From NCBI RefSeq assembly GCF_014207435.1, contig NZ_JACHGH010000004.1:1-64000 (forward strand): a stretch of 64,000 bases of DNA, written 5' to 3'. Shown piece by piece: positions 45,270 through 54,011 of the stretch (the stretch's first letter is position 1; every line of letters begins with the position of its first letter). The DNA is from Salirhabdus euzebyi (GTDB taxonomy: Bacteria; Bacillota; Bacilli; Bacillales; Alkalibacillaceae). Under the pieces are notes generated by a model that saw nothing but the letters and a program-made list of their open reading frames with translations, ran no database searches and was not told where the DNA came from. The position numbers were made by a program, and so were the translations under genes.

Positions 45270-45331
45270 AACTAAGTTATCAACTTCGCCTAAGGTCTTA
45301 GTTTTGAATAAGTTTACTTTATATCCTTAGG
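45270..45331 (+). promoter_or_regulatory. Possible structured leader upstream of mecA
   Basis: AACTAAG (45270-45276) can pair with CTTAGTT (45297-45303), and CCTAAGG (45289-45295) with CCTTAGG (45325-45331). The second pair interleaves with the first, so they form either a pseudoknot or two exclusive folds. It lies 40-100 bases before the mecA start in an otherwise gene-free stretch of about 500 bases (44868-45369). Confidence 0.35.
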
Positions 45332-45369
45332 TTAAGAAAATTTCATGGGGTAGAAGGGAGAGAGGTCCA

Positions 45370-46071
45370 GTGGAAATTGAACGTATTAATGAGAACACGG
45401 TTAAGTTTTATATATCTTACATGGATATAGAAGATAGAGGATTTGACCGAGAAGAAATTTGGTATAATCGTGATAAAAGTGAACAACTGTTTTGGGAAGT
45501 AATGGATGAAGTAAATGAAGAAGAAGAATTTATTATAGATGGTCCTTTATGGATACAAGTTCAAGCTATGGATAAAGGATTAGAAATTGTTGTAACGAAA
45601 GCACAGCTTTCCAAAGATGGGCACAAACTTGAGCTACCTTCAGATACTGATAAAATCATTGACCTTCCTATTGATGAAAAAGTAGAATCCTTACTTGATA
45701 AAGGTAACTTTTTAAATCAAAAGAACACAGAAGAAGAAATAGACGATGTTGATAAAGAAGAAGAAGGGGAATTTGAAAGTTTCTCCATTATGATTCGTTT
45801 TCAGGACATTGAGCACGTTATTCGTTTAAGTCAGTCTATTCAATCACTGGAATATTACAAAGATAGCTTATATCACCATGACTCTTCTTATTATTTATTT
45901 ATTGAATTTGAAGAGGACACGTTAGATGATGATGCACAAGAAAATATATTGAGCTTTATTTTAGAGTTTGGTGAAGAAAGCGGAATGACTATTCATCGAC
46001 TTGAGGAGTATGGAAAGTTGATTTATAGTGAAAATGCATTAGCCACTTTAAAAACACATTTTCCTAATTAA
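45370..46071 (+). CDS. mecA: MecA adaptor protein
   Basis: 233 residues from a GTG start behind GAAGGGAGAGAGG. MecA links substrates (ComK, ComS and others) to the ClpCP protease and so controls competence. The N-terminal target-binding domain starts MEIERINENTVKFYISYMDI with DREEIWYNRDKSEQLFWEVM; an acidic linker (about 118-135) leads to the C-terminal ClpC-binding domain (FQDIEHVIRLSQSIQS ... SYYLFIEFE). Lies between yjbE and cls, in the spx-mecA-coiA order of bacilli. Confidence 0.95.
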   Translation: MEIERINENTVKFYISYMDIEDRGFDREEIWYNRDKSEQLFWEVMDEVNEEEEFIIDGPLWIQVQAMDKGLEIVVTKAQLSKDGHKLELPSDTDKIIDLPIDEKVESLLDKGNFLNQKNTEEEIDDVDKEEEGEFESFSIMIRFQDIEHVIRLSQSIQSLEYYKDSLYHHDSSYYLFIEFEEDTLDDDAQENILSFILEFGEESGMTIHRLEEYGKLIYSENALATLKTHFPN

Positions 46072-46089
46072 ATTGAAATGAAATAGTTT

Positions 46090-46122
46090 CCCTTGTCTTA
46101 GTATTTGACAAGGGTTTTTTAT
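46090..46122 (+). terminator. Terminator of mecA
   Basis: CCCTTGTC / GACAAGGG stem with loop TTAGTATTT, followed by six T residues. Confidence 0.9.
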
Positions 46123-46250
46123 TTTGAGAAAAAAAAGGGAATTTTCGTTAAATGTATTTCTTCTTATCGAATTTTAAATTATGATGAAACATAGGAATAT
46201 TGGTAATCGTAAATTATGTATAGATGATAAAATAAGGGCGGTACACACAT

Positions 46251-47762
46251 ATGTTTAAACGCATTCAGCTGTTATTATTTATAGCACTAGTCATTACTTT
46301 CCTATATTTCACGAATGATTATTGGGATGGATGGTTTATCCCATCCTTATCTGTCTTTATTTCGATATCTGTCATTCTAATTTCTTTTTTAATTTTTATA
46401 GAAAATAGAAATCCTAGACAAACACTCAATTGGTTGCTCGTCTTGGCAGCTTTTCCAGTAGTCGGATTCTTTTTTTACATATTATTTGGACGGAATTATC
46501 GCAAACAAAAAATGTTTGCGCAAAAAGCTGAATTAGATGAACAAACCTACAAACGTGTTGAAGGTAGTCGTTTTTTTAACGAACAAGAGATGGAGCAGAT
46601 GGGGGACCATCAACGAATGTTATTTCGTTTAGCTCAAAAAATGGGTAATTTACCGATTTCCTTTAATACAGAGACGAAGGTGTTAACGAATGGAATACAG
46701 GCATTCCCCAAAATTTTGGATGAGTTACAAAAGGCAAAACATCATATACATCTTGAATTTTATATTGTTCGAAATGACACGTTAGGAAATGAAATTAAAG
46801 ATATTTTAATTGAAAAAGCAAAAGCCGGAGTAGAAGTTAGGTTTTTGTATGATGCAGTAGGAAGCTGGCAGTTATCACAACATTATAAGGATGAATTAAG
46901 TAGAGCTGGTGTAGAGGTAGTTCCGTTTGCTCCTGTAAAATTACCTTTTTTAAATAATAAGATCAATTTCCGAAACCACCGAAAAATTATTGTGATAGAT
47001 GGAAAGATTGGTTTTGTTGGTGGTTTGAATATCGGGGATGAGTATATGGGTAGGGATGAATATTACGGAAATTGGCGTGATACTCATCTTTTTATAAGAG
47101 GAGAAGCAGTTCGTAGTCTACAAATTATTTTTTTGCAAGATTGGTTCTACATGACCGGAAAAACATTATTAAAGGAACATTACTTGTCACCTGAACAAAT
47201 AGATAAAGACTCTTTAGGAGGGGTTCAGCTTATTGCTGGAGGTCCAGACAATCAATGGGAAATGATTAAAATACTATTCTTTTCTATGATGATGTCTGCG
47301 AAACATTCCATTTGGATTGCTTCCCCATACTTTATTCCAGACGATGATATTTTATCAGCACTAAAGGTAGCTGCTCTTAGTGGAGTAGATGTAAGGTTGC
47401 TTGTTCCAAATCGTCCCGATAAAAAGATTGTATATTATGCTTCCCAGTCATATTACCCAGAATTGTTAGAGGCTGGAGTTAAAATTTATCAATATAAGGA
47501 AGGCTTTATGCACAGCAAAATAATGATTGTAGATGAAGAGCTTGCATCCATAGGTACTTCTAATATGGACATGAGAAGCTTTCATTTAAATTTTGAGGTA
47601 AATGCTTTTCTATATCGTACACAAAGTACAGAGAAGCTTGTGCAAGATTATTTGTCTGATGTAGAGCATTCTACAGAAATTAATTTTAAGGAGTTTAAAA
47701 AACGATCTATTTTTATGAGACTTTATGAGTCGATGTGCAGGTTGTTGTCTCCACTTTTATAA
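46251..47762 (+). CDS. cls: Cardiolipin synthase
   Basis: 503 residues. Two N-terminal membrane helices with the conserved RNPRQTLNWLLVLAAFPVVG, then two phospholipase D-type motifs: HRKIIVIDGKIGFVGGLNIG (HxKxxxxD, about 244) and HSKIMIVDEELASIGTSNMD (about 421). The enzyme condenses two phosphatidylglycerols to cardiolipin at the membrane. In B. subtilis no cls gene lies between mecA and coiA, so its presence here is a local difference. AGGGCGG precedes the ATG. Confidence 0.95.
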   Translation: MFKRIQLLLFIALVITFLYFTNDYWDGWFIPSLSVFISISVILISFLIFIENRNPRQTLNWLLVLAAFPVVGFFFYILFGRNYRKQKMFAQKAELDEQTYKRVEGSRFFNEQEMEQMGDHQRMLFRLAQKMGNLPISFNTETKVLTNGIQAFPKILDELQKAKHHIHLEFYIVRNDTLGNEIKDILIEKAKAGVEVRFLYDAVGSWQLSQHYKDELSRAGVEVVPFAPVKLPFLNNKINFRNHRKIIVIDGKIGFVGGLNIGDEYMGRDEYYGNWRDTHLFIRGEAVRSLQIIFLQDWFYMTGKTLLKEHYLSPEQIDKDSLGGVQLIAGGPDNQWEMIKILFFSMMMSAKHSIWIASPYFIPDDDILSALKVAALSGVDVRLLVPNRPDKKIVYYASQSYYPELLEAGVKIYQYKEGFMHSKIMIVDEELASIGTSNMDMRSFHLNFEVNAFLYRTQSTEKLVQDYLSDVEHSTEINFKEFKKRSIFMRLYESMCRLLSPLL

Positions 47763-47779
47763 AATTTCATTTTTTACTT

Positions 47780-47822
47780 GCTGAACTAAAGGATTTAATT
47801 TATCTTTGGTTCAGCTTTTTTA
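47780..47822 (+). terminator. Terminator of cls
   Basis: GCTGAACTAAAG / CTTTGGTTCAGC stem (one wobble) followed by TTTTTTAT. Confidence 0.88.
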
Positions 47823-47918
47823 TATTTACTCCAACTCATAACGAAGAAAAGAGTATTTTCAAAAGAAACAGAAAGAAGGGTTTGTATAAAAAATGGAGAA
47901 AAGAGATTCACATGAATT

Positions 47919-49103
47919 TTGGAGGTGAGGACAATATTTGCAGCGATTGATGAAATAGGAAATCGTATTATTTTACCTGATTTATCAAGGGAGGAAGCGA
48001 GAAAACATAAGGGCAAGAAATTTTATTGTCCAGTATGTAAAAGAGGGGTCATCATGCGTATTGGTCAAAAGGTAATCCCTCATTTTGCACACGAACAGTT
48101 AGATGGTTGTGCTTTAGGGCAAGGGGAAGGAGAATATCATGAAAAAGGTAAGTTAGACTTGTATAATTGGTTAAAACAACAGGGAGGGCTAGAAGTAGCC
48201 TTAGAGCCTTATATAGAAAAAATAAAACAACGACCTGATATTTTAGTAAAGGTGGGTTCTCGTTACTGTGCAGTCGAGTTTCAATGTGCACTTATTTCCG
48301 AGGAAATATTACAAAAAAGAACAAAGGGATATTTACGAATAGGCATTCAACCTATCTGGATTATTGGAAAAGAAAGAATAAAATTAAGAGGGGGAAATCT
48401 TGCTGTTTTAAAACCCTTTGAGCAATTATTTTTTCAACAATTTGCTAGTAATAACTACCCTATTTTATTGAGTTATTGCCCCCGCACGAACATGCTCACC
48501 TCTATATCTAACCCGTATCCACTCAAAACAAAAGTATATGGTAACATGGTAACCCGCCCTCTTGCCCAGTTGTGTTTTTATGATTTATTTAAAGAGGGTT
48601 TGTTATCCATACAGAAGCTTTATTCTTGCTGGTTAAAGGAGAAAATCCTTATTAGAACTCAGAAAAACCGATTCCTTTCACATATAGAACAACAATACTT
48701 TGAGTGGCTTTATACAAAAGGGTTACACCCTCAACATTTGCCATCCCTCATTCATCTTCCAATACCTAATCATTTTCATGTGCAAACTCCTGTTTACATG
48801 TGGCAATCATCATTCCTTCTTAACATAGTAGTTCCTCTTCAGGTTGGGGGAATCTTTCATCTTGATAATATCTATGACAAACTCCTTTTTTATTCACAAA
48901 GGAAAATGATCTTTTCTTTTCGGAAAATATCCGAGGAGCCTCTAAAAGAGTACGTTCAATTATTAAAGGTATTGGGGTATTTAAAACAACTGAATAAGAA
49001 CACCTTTCAAAAAAGCAAAGAGATTTTACTTTATCGAACATTAGAAGAAGGGATAAAAAATGATCAACATATCATAAAACAATTAAAGGATAGAATAAAA
49101 TGA
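47919..49103 (+). CDS. coiA: CoiA competence protein family
   Basis: Up to 394 residues. CoiA has an N-terminal zinc-finger-like part (FYCPVCKRGVIMRIGQKVIPHFAH, shown as FYCPVCKRGVIMR and IPHFAHE) and a nuclease-like core (QRPDILV, AVEFQCALISEEILQKRTKGY, then PIWIIG) resembling the PD-(D/E)xK fold. It acts in recombination of DNA taken up during competence. The true start is unclear: GGAGGTGAGG (47921-47930) is a fine ribosome binding site, but the codon at ideal distance is ATA (47934); TTG 47919 and GTG 47925 lie on or before the site. Confidence 0.85.
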   Translation: MEVRTIFAAIDEIGNRIILPDLSREEARKHKGKKFYCPVCKRGVIMRIGQKVIPHFAHEQLDGCALGQGEGEYHEKGKLDLYNWLKQQGGLEVALEPYIEKIKQRPDILVKVGSRYCAVEFQCALISEEILQKRTKGYLRIGIQPIWIIGKERIKLRGGNLAVLKPFEQLFFQQFASNNYPILLSYCPRTNMLTSISNPYPLKTKVYGNMVTRPLAQLCFYDLFKEGLLSIQKLYSCWLKEKILIRTQKNRFLSHIEQQYFEWLYTKGLHPQHLPSLIHLPIPNHFHVQTPVYMWQSSFLLNIVVPLQVGGIFHLDNIYDKLLFYSQRKMIFSFRKISEEPLKEYVQLLKVLGYLKQLNKNTFQKSKEILLYRTLEEGIKNDQHIIKQLKDRIK

Positions 49104-49276
49104 AAATGGAAAATTAAAATGTAAGAAGAGGTGTTTTAAAAAGGAATAAATATAGAGTTTGTGTTAATAAGTATGGTAACAGGTTAGACTTTTCTTATGA
49201 GGTTCTTTAAATAAGCAGGAATTTTTCTTAAAATAAAGAAAAGGTAGTAAGTAGAACATAGAAGGAGGCAATGAAG

Positions 49277-51088
49277 TTGGCTAAAAACACAAAAGAAATT
49301 CCAAAACGTGAAGATATACCAGCTGAACGCACATGGAGATTAGAAGATATCTTTGCTACAGATCAAGAGTGGTTAAGAGAATTTGAAGAAGTTAAAAAGC
49401 TGTACCCAAAGGTCGGGGAGTTCCAAGGTAAGGTAACGGAATCTGCTGACACGTTATTAAAACTAATGAAGTTGCAGGATGATGTAGCAGGACGGTTAGC
49501 AAAATTATATACGTATGCTCACATGAGATACGATCAAGATACGACTAACTCTTTTTACCAAGAATTAAATACGAAGGCTGAAACACTTATTACGCAAGCT
49601 TCGAGTGCGATGAGCTTCATTGTACCAGAACTTTTAACGCTAGAAAATAACGAAGTAGAAAAATTTATTGAACAAAATGAAGAATTAAAGGTGTATAAAC
49701 ATTACTTAGAAAACACGTTGCGACAGCGTGCCCATATTTTAAGCGAAAAAGAAGAAGAATTGTTGGCGGAAGTTTCCGATGTTACTTCTAATCCTCAACA
49801 AACATTCGGTATGTTAAACAATGCCGATATCGCCTTCCCAACAGTGAAAGATGAGGAAGGAAATGAACTGGATTTAACACATGGACGTTATATTCAGTTT
49901 TTACAATCAAAGGATAGAAGAGTCCGAGAAGATGCATTTAATGCTATGTATGATACGTTTGGGAAATTTAAAAATACGTTTTCCTCTACATTAAGCGGAA
50001 CAATTAAGAAGGATAATTTTTATGCAAAAGTTCGCAAGTATGACTCTGCACGACAGTCTGCTTTAAATGCAAACAATATTCCAGAGGCTGTATACGATAA
50101 TTTAGTAGAGGCAGTTAACGAAAAACTCCCACTTCTTCATAAATACGTAGAGCTACGTAAAGAGGTTTTAGGTTTGGACGATGTTCATATGTATGATTTG
50201 TATGTTCCTCTCGTACAAGAGGCTGATATGGACATTCCATATGAAGAAGCAAAGGATCTAATGTTAAAAGGTCTACAGCCACTTGGAGAAGAATATCAAA
50301 ACATATTAAAAGAAGGTTTTGAAAATCGCTGGGTAGATGTGGATGAAAATAAAGGAAAAAGAAGTGGAGCTTATTCCTCAGGAGTGTATGGAACGAATCC
50401 ATACATTTTAATGAACTGGCAGGATAATATTAATAACTTATTTACGCTTGCCCATGAATTTGGTCATTCCGTTCATAGTTATTACACTCGTAAATATCAG
50501 CCGTATCGCTACGGAAACTATTCTATTTTTGTTGCAGAGGTTGCATCTACTTGTAACGAAGCGCTACTTAATGATTATTTATTAAAAGAAACAGATGAAA
50601 AGCAGAAAAAGTTATATTTATTAAACCATTTTCTAGAAGGCTTTAGAGGGACGGTTTTCCGTCAAACAATGTTCGCGGAATTTGAACATGATATTCATGT
50701 ACGGGAGCAAAATGGTGAACCGTTAACAGCGGATAAATTAACACAACTTTACTATGATTTAAATAAAAAATACTTCGGAAATAACATTGTTATTGATGAA
50801 AAAATTGGACTGGAATGGGCTAGAATTCCTCACTTCTATTACAATTATTACGTCTACCAATATGCTACTGGTTATGCAGCAGCAACTACGCTTGCCACGA
50901 AAATATTGGATGAAGGAGAAGAAGCGGTTAATCGCTATGTAGAATTCTTAAAAGCAGGTAGCAGTGATTATCCAATAGAAGTTTTGAAACAAGCCGGAGT
51001 GGATATGACTTCAAAACAACCAATTTTAAGTGCCCTTGATGTATTTGAAGAAAAGTTAAACGAATTCGAGGCTTTACTTAAAGCATAA
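49277..51088 (+). CDS. pepF: Oligoendopeptidase F
   Basis: 603 residues from a TTG start (MAKNTKEIPKREDIP) eight bases after AAGGAGG; an ATG two codons earlier is only two bases from that site. M3 metallopeptidase with the zinc motif HEFGHSVHSYY (about residue 395) and the third ligand Glu in NYSIFVAEVASTCNEALL. Cytoplasmic; cleaves short peptides. In B. subtilis pepF (yjbG) likewise lies between coiA and the yjbH region. Confidence 0.95.
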   Translation: MAKNTKEIPKREDIPAERTWRLEDIFATDQEWLREFEEVKKLYPKVGEFQGKVTESADTLLKLMKLQDDVAGRLAKLYTYAHMRYDQDTTNSFYQELNTKAETLITQASSAMSFIVPELLTLENNEVEKFIEQNEELKVYKHYLENTLRQRAHILSEKEEELLAEVSDVTSNPQQTFGMLNNADIAFPTVKDEEGNELDLTHGRYIQFLQSKDRRVREDAFNAMYDTFGKFKNTFSSTLSGTIKKDNFYAKVRKYDSARQSALNANNIPEAVYDNLVEAVNEKLPLLHKYVELRKEVLGLDDVHMYDLYVPLVQEADMDIPYEEAKDLMLKGLQPLGEEYQNILKEGFENRWVDVDENKGKRSGAYSSGVYGTNPYILMNWQDNINNLFTLAHEFGHSVHSYYTRKYQPYRYGNYSIFVAEVASTCNEALLNDYLLKETDEKQKKLYLLNHFLEGFRGTVFRQTMFAEFEHDIHVREQNGEPLTADKLTQLYYDLNKKYFGNNIVIDEKIGLEWARIPHFYYNYYVYQYATGYAAATTLATKILDEGEEAVNRYVEFLKAGSSDYPIEVLKQAGVDMTSKQPILSALDVFEEKLNEFEALLKA

Positions 51089-51090
51089 AA

Positions 51091-51118
51091 AAGGAGGGTG
51101 ACGTGGTCACCCTCTTCA
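51091..51118 (+). terminator. Terminator of pepF
   Basis: GAGGGTGAC / GTCACCCTC perfect stem with a tight loop, followed by TTCATTTG. Confidence 0.75.
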
Positions 51119-51193
51119 TTTGTTATAGGAATAACATTCTCATCGGTATATCACCCAAGGGAACATAGTACTTTCCATATTGTTTTTTTACGA

Positions 51194-51370
51194 TTATCTA
51201 AAGCCCCTGAAGGTTTTGCGATGGAGTAACGTATAGATAAACATATATAAGGAAAAAAACAATAAAGGCAAAGTAAGAATACGTGGTATTAAATTCATTA
51301 ACCCAAATAAATTAAAAACAAATGTAATGGAACAAATGATTAATAATAACCACGGTAACAGTTTTGGCAC
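51194..51370 (-). CDS. Small two-helix membrane protein
   Basis: 58 residues from a GTG start eight bases after GGGGTG. Two hydrophobic segments (LLPWLLLIICSITFVFNLFG, about 4-23, and ILTLPLLFFSLYMFIYTLL, about 31-49) and a basic tail (HRKTFRGFR). I do not recognise a family by sequence. A small gene, yizD, occupies the corresponding place between pepF and yjbH in B. subtilis, as I recall, but I cannot confirm that they match. Fills part of the gene-poor stretch between pepF and yjbH. Confidence 0.58.
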   Translation of the reverse strand: MPKLLPWLLLIICSITFVFNLFGLMNLIPRILTLPLLFFSLYMFIYTLLHRKTFRGFR

Positions 51371-51453
51371 TTTTTCATCACCCCAAAGTCCTAATTACTA
51401 AAATATATATGCAATGAGGAATAAAACATGCCTATCCTTTAACTGTGACAAAT

Positions 51454-51471
51454 TTGTGAAATAGTGAACAA
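51454..51471. promoter_or_regulatory. Rex/ResD-like site upstream of RoxS
   Basis: TTGTGAAATAGTGAACAA matches the Rex operator TTGTGAAnnnnTTCACAA at 12 of the 14 specified positions, and TTTGTGAA within it (51453-51460) matches the ResD-binding word. It ends six bases before the RoxS -35. RoxS of B. subtilis is known to be activated by ResD and repressed by Rex. Confidence 0.55.
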
Positions 51472-51476
51472 AACTA

Positions 51477-51505
51477 TTGCGTGAGAGTAATTGGATTGTT
51501 ATATT
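51477..51505 (+). promoter_or_regulatory. RoxS promoter
   Basis: TTGCGT, 17 bases, TATATT, placing +1 at about 51512, where the RNA begins with GAAA as does RsaE. Confidence 0.7.
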
Positions 51506-51511
51506 TATTGT

Positions 51512-51630
51512 GAAAGATGTCACTTATAAACGAACAAAACCCCTTTGTTCATCGTGAACTTTCTCCCATCCCCCTTATAGATGGATAGACGTATCGAAGG
51601 ATGAACAACGTTGATCATCCTTCCTTTCTT
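51512..51630 (+). ncRNA. roxS: RoxS/RsaE small regulatory RNA
   Basis: About 119 nt between a sigma-A-type promoter and an intrinsic terminator (GAAGGATGA / TCATCCTTC, 51596-51623). The body carries the two C-rich single-stranded words of RsaE/RoxS: AACAAAACCCCTTTGTTC (51533-51550) and TTTCTCCCATCCCCCTT (51560-51576). These pair with ribosome binding sites of central metabolism mRNAs in S. aureus and B. subtilis. The location between pepF and yjbH is also that of RsaE/RoxS as I recall it. The open frame MSLINEQNPFVHRELS inside it is a by-product. Confidence 0.85.
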
Positions 51631-51635
51631 TATTC

Positions 51636-51673
51636 AAAAAACCTTTTCCACCTAATAGAGGAAAAGGTTTTTT
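51636..51673 (-). terminator. Terminator of the yjbI-yjbH operon
   Basis: A perfect 14-bp stem (AAAAAACCTTTTCC / GGAAAAGGTTTTTT) with a ten-base loop, 28 bases after the yjbH stop. Confidence 0.9.
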
Positions 51674-51700
51674 TGGATTTTGACCGAATAAGGAAATGGC

Positions 51701-52600
51701 TTATTCTGATCCTAAATATCGCCAAAAAGTCCCGTATTTAGCAGGTACTTTTTCTACCACTTGCTTAAATAATAGCTTTTTCATTTCTTTCTCTGTTTTT
51801 TCATCTGACCAATCAAATACAACAGATATTTCTTTCGTAGCAACAAATTTGTAATGCTGTAAAAATTCTTCTAAACTTGGTTTGGCTGCACTTCTAGGTT
51901 TCTTCCCTAACACTTCATGAAGTACTTTTACATATACATCATAAGGATATAATCCAGTTACTTTTACACCTTCTTGTTCATCTTTTTGGTTAAACAAAAC
52001 GATAGTAGGGATTTGGTCTACATCCATTTCGGAAGTTAGTTTAAGGTCACATTGAAGTGCTTTTTTAGCAGAATTGGAATGTAGATCCTTTTGGAATTCC
52101 TCAATATCGAGATTTACCTCTTGTGCACACTGAACTAGTATTTCCTCATCAGAAATGTTAAGTTTATCGACAAATAAATATTCCTGCAATTTTCGTAAAA
52201 AAACAATACCCGGTCTACGTCCTTGTAATTCAGCTGCTTTGATGGCAACAGACGTGAGCCAAGGGGAGGAAATTGGGTTCTCAAACCATAAATCCCCATC
52301 ACAACTCATTCCAGTCCGGCTAGCTGTTTTTTCCCACACCTAGGCAATATTTGTGGGTGTTTTTAGTTTTTCAATATTTAAAGAAGTTAGTTTGCCACTT
52401 ACAATGGGGCGTAGTTTAAAAAACCGTCCATATTCTATTGTCAATTTTTTTAATATAGGCTCTAATGACCAGCATTCAGGGCATAAAGGATCAATAAAAA
52501 CATAAATTTCAACTGGTTTATTTAACAAATCAATAAAACCATACTGGGAGCCATCATTATTATTCATGTTGCTGGTAAGCCCAGTATCTTTACGAGTCAC
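51701..52600 (-). pseudogene. yjbH: YjbH, ClpXP adaptor for Spx, interrupted by an amber codon
   Basis: Read through, the frame gives 299 codons, the normal YjbH length, from a GTG start six bases after AAGGGGG and overlapping the yjbI stop (GTGA). One in-frame TAG at 52340-52342 (codon 87) splits it into an 86-residue thioredoxin-like piece with the conserved [20 protein letters not shown] (CxxC), and a 212-residue piece beginning at the GTG directly after the TAG ([15 protein letters not shown]...). Both halves are otherwise intact, with no other lesion. YjbH delivers Spx to ClpXP. Loss would stabilise Spx; reinitiation at the GTG or read-through could rescue it. A sequencing error cannot be excluded. 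Confidence 0.85.
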
Positions 52601-53001
52601 AGAGATCCCCCTTTCTCATCTTCGGGCGTATTGATCATGTGAGTAGCTGTCATCGTTAATCGATCAAACATTACTGATCTGTATGGCTCTTCTATGTTTA
52701 CTTCCTCCAAAGCTTCCTCCATACAGTCTAACCAAGCATCCCTTCTTGTAGGAGTTATTTCAAATGGTATATGTCTAGCTCTAAGTCTTGGATGTCCGTG
52801 TTCTTGAATATATAAAGGTGGTCCTCCAAAAAATTGAGTTAAAAATTGCTTTTGTTTTCTCGCTGTTTCCGTTAGGTCATCTGGAAAAATTGGTTTTAGA
52901 TTAGGATGTTTCTCTACACGGGAATAGAAAGCATCAACTAACCGTTCAATTGTTTCGAAACCCCCGATAGCATCATAAATTGTTCCATATTGTTTATCCA
53001 T
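52597..53001 (-). CDS. yjbI: Truncated hemoglobin, group II (YjbI)
   Basis: 134 residues, a 2-on-2 globin. [21 protein letters not shown] starts the fold, [26 protein letters not shown] holds the E-helix region, and the proximal His is in [10 protein letters not shown] (about residue 77). The group II Trp is in RRDAWLDCM. Binds oxygen at heme; in B. subtilis yjbI and yjbH are cotranscribed and YjbI has been linked to protection of surface proteins. The ATG follows GGAAGGG. Confidence 0.94.
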   Translation of the reverse strand: MDKQYGTIYDAIGGFETIERLVDAFYSRVEKHPNLKPIFPDDLTETARKQKQFLTQFFGGPPLYIQEHGHPRLRARHIPFEITPTRRDAWLDCMEEALEEVNIEEPYRSVMFDRLTMTATHMINTPEDEKGGSL

Positions 53002-53151
53002 TTTATTACCCTTCCCATGTCTTTATACAAAATCACCTAGTAGAGTATACAGTACCTGACTAAAAGTTAATAATGTTATGCTTTTTCTTTTGCGAAAAGC
53101 CAAGTTTTCTTTATTGTAGCAACGTAAAATGAAATATAGCAAATCATCTGA

Positions 53152-53724
53152 TTACTTACTTGCACGAAAAAAACGTTCTATTTTATTTTCCGTTTTCCTT
53201 TTTTCTATGTTATGTTCCCTCAAAAGTTGTTCGAATAAACGTAGTCCATATTCGTAATCTTTGGCTTCTAATTCTAATTCATAATCTTCCGTTTGGTGGT
53301 AAAAGCTATGATCTAAAACGAGTAAGCACTTTTGCCATTCCTTTTCAATGCGTAAAGTAGTTAAGGAGCCTTTGTATTTCAAATGACTGATTGGTACAGA
53401 AAGCGCTTTCAATTGTTTTTCTATTGAATAAGGTAATTTAATATCACCCTGCTGACATTTATGAAAAGCCTCTTTACTTAGCGGTTCGTTGGTCTCTAGT
53501 AGTCCCTTTTCGTGAGGTTGTTTTAATGTAAACACATATTGACCTGCCTTCTCACGTACTCGTAGTGCCGTTCCATGTTCCTTAAGGTGAAAACTATCTG
53601 TTTCAAAATAATAATTAATTTGTTTTGTTGCCTGGGATTCATCAAGTTCAAATAGACGTAGTAACTTTCTATATTCATCTTGTGTAAGAAGATTTTTAAA
53701 TTCAATTTCGATTTCTTGGGACAT
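53152..53724 (-). CDS. yjbK: CYTH domain protein (YjbK)
   Basis: 190 residues, a full CYTH (triphosphate tunnel) domain: EIEIEFKN is the ExExK motif, followed by RVREKAGQYVFTLKQP, LRIEKEWQ, LDHSFYHQTEDYELELEAKD. Such proteins hydrolyse inorganic or organic triphosphates in the cytoplasm. Position matches yjbK upstream of the divergent yjbM. The 287-base gap to yjbM holds no supported gene. Confidence 0.9.
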   Translation of the reverse strand: MSQEIEIEFKNLLTQDEYRKLLRLFELDESQATKQINYYFETDSFHLKEHGTALRVREKAGQYVFTLKQPHEKGLLETNEPLSKEAFHKCQQGDIKLPYSIEKQLKALSVPISHLKYKGSLTTLRIEKEWQKCLLVLDHSFYHQTEDYELELEAKDYEYGLRLFEQLLREHNIEKRKTENKIERFFRASK

Positions 53725-54011
53725 TCCTTTTTTCCTCCAACATATGATTATTGTTAGCCTGTCTAACTTTAATTCTATTATGAATCAAAAAATTAAACGA
53801 TTGCAACGATTTAGCTTTTTGTATAAATGGCTACCTACAATTATAGGGGTTAGACAAGGAATACATATAGTAATTGAGGTAAGTATTTTCGTCCCAGTGG
53901 GTTCCGTACAAACATTAGTAAAATCCTAATGAAACAGAATATTTTATGGTACAATTGGTATCGATAGGTTGGCCCAGCAATTTATTTTGCATGCAAAGGG
54001 TGGGATGAAAA

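Noticed and set aside
44889-45369. yybP-ykoY manganese riboswitch ahead of yjbE
   Set aside because: The conserved GGGGAGUA and downstream words were not found on the minus strand.
47735-47950. Plus-strand frame spanning the cls terminator up to coiA
   Set aside because: It runs through a strong terminator hairpin and overlaps the coiA start; no site or family pattern.
52340-52342. Selenocysteine or pyrrolysine recoding at the yjbH stop
   Set aside because: Selenocysteine uses TGA, and nothing suggests a pyrrolysine system in this organism; B. subtilis-type YjbH has an ordinary residue here.
53744-53929. 61-residue open frame on the plus strand between yjbK and yjbM
   Set aside because: No ribosome binding site, overlaps the yjbK upstream region, and no recognisable pattern; likely chance in AT-rich DNA.
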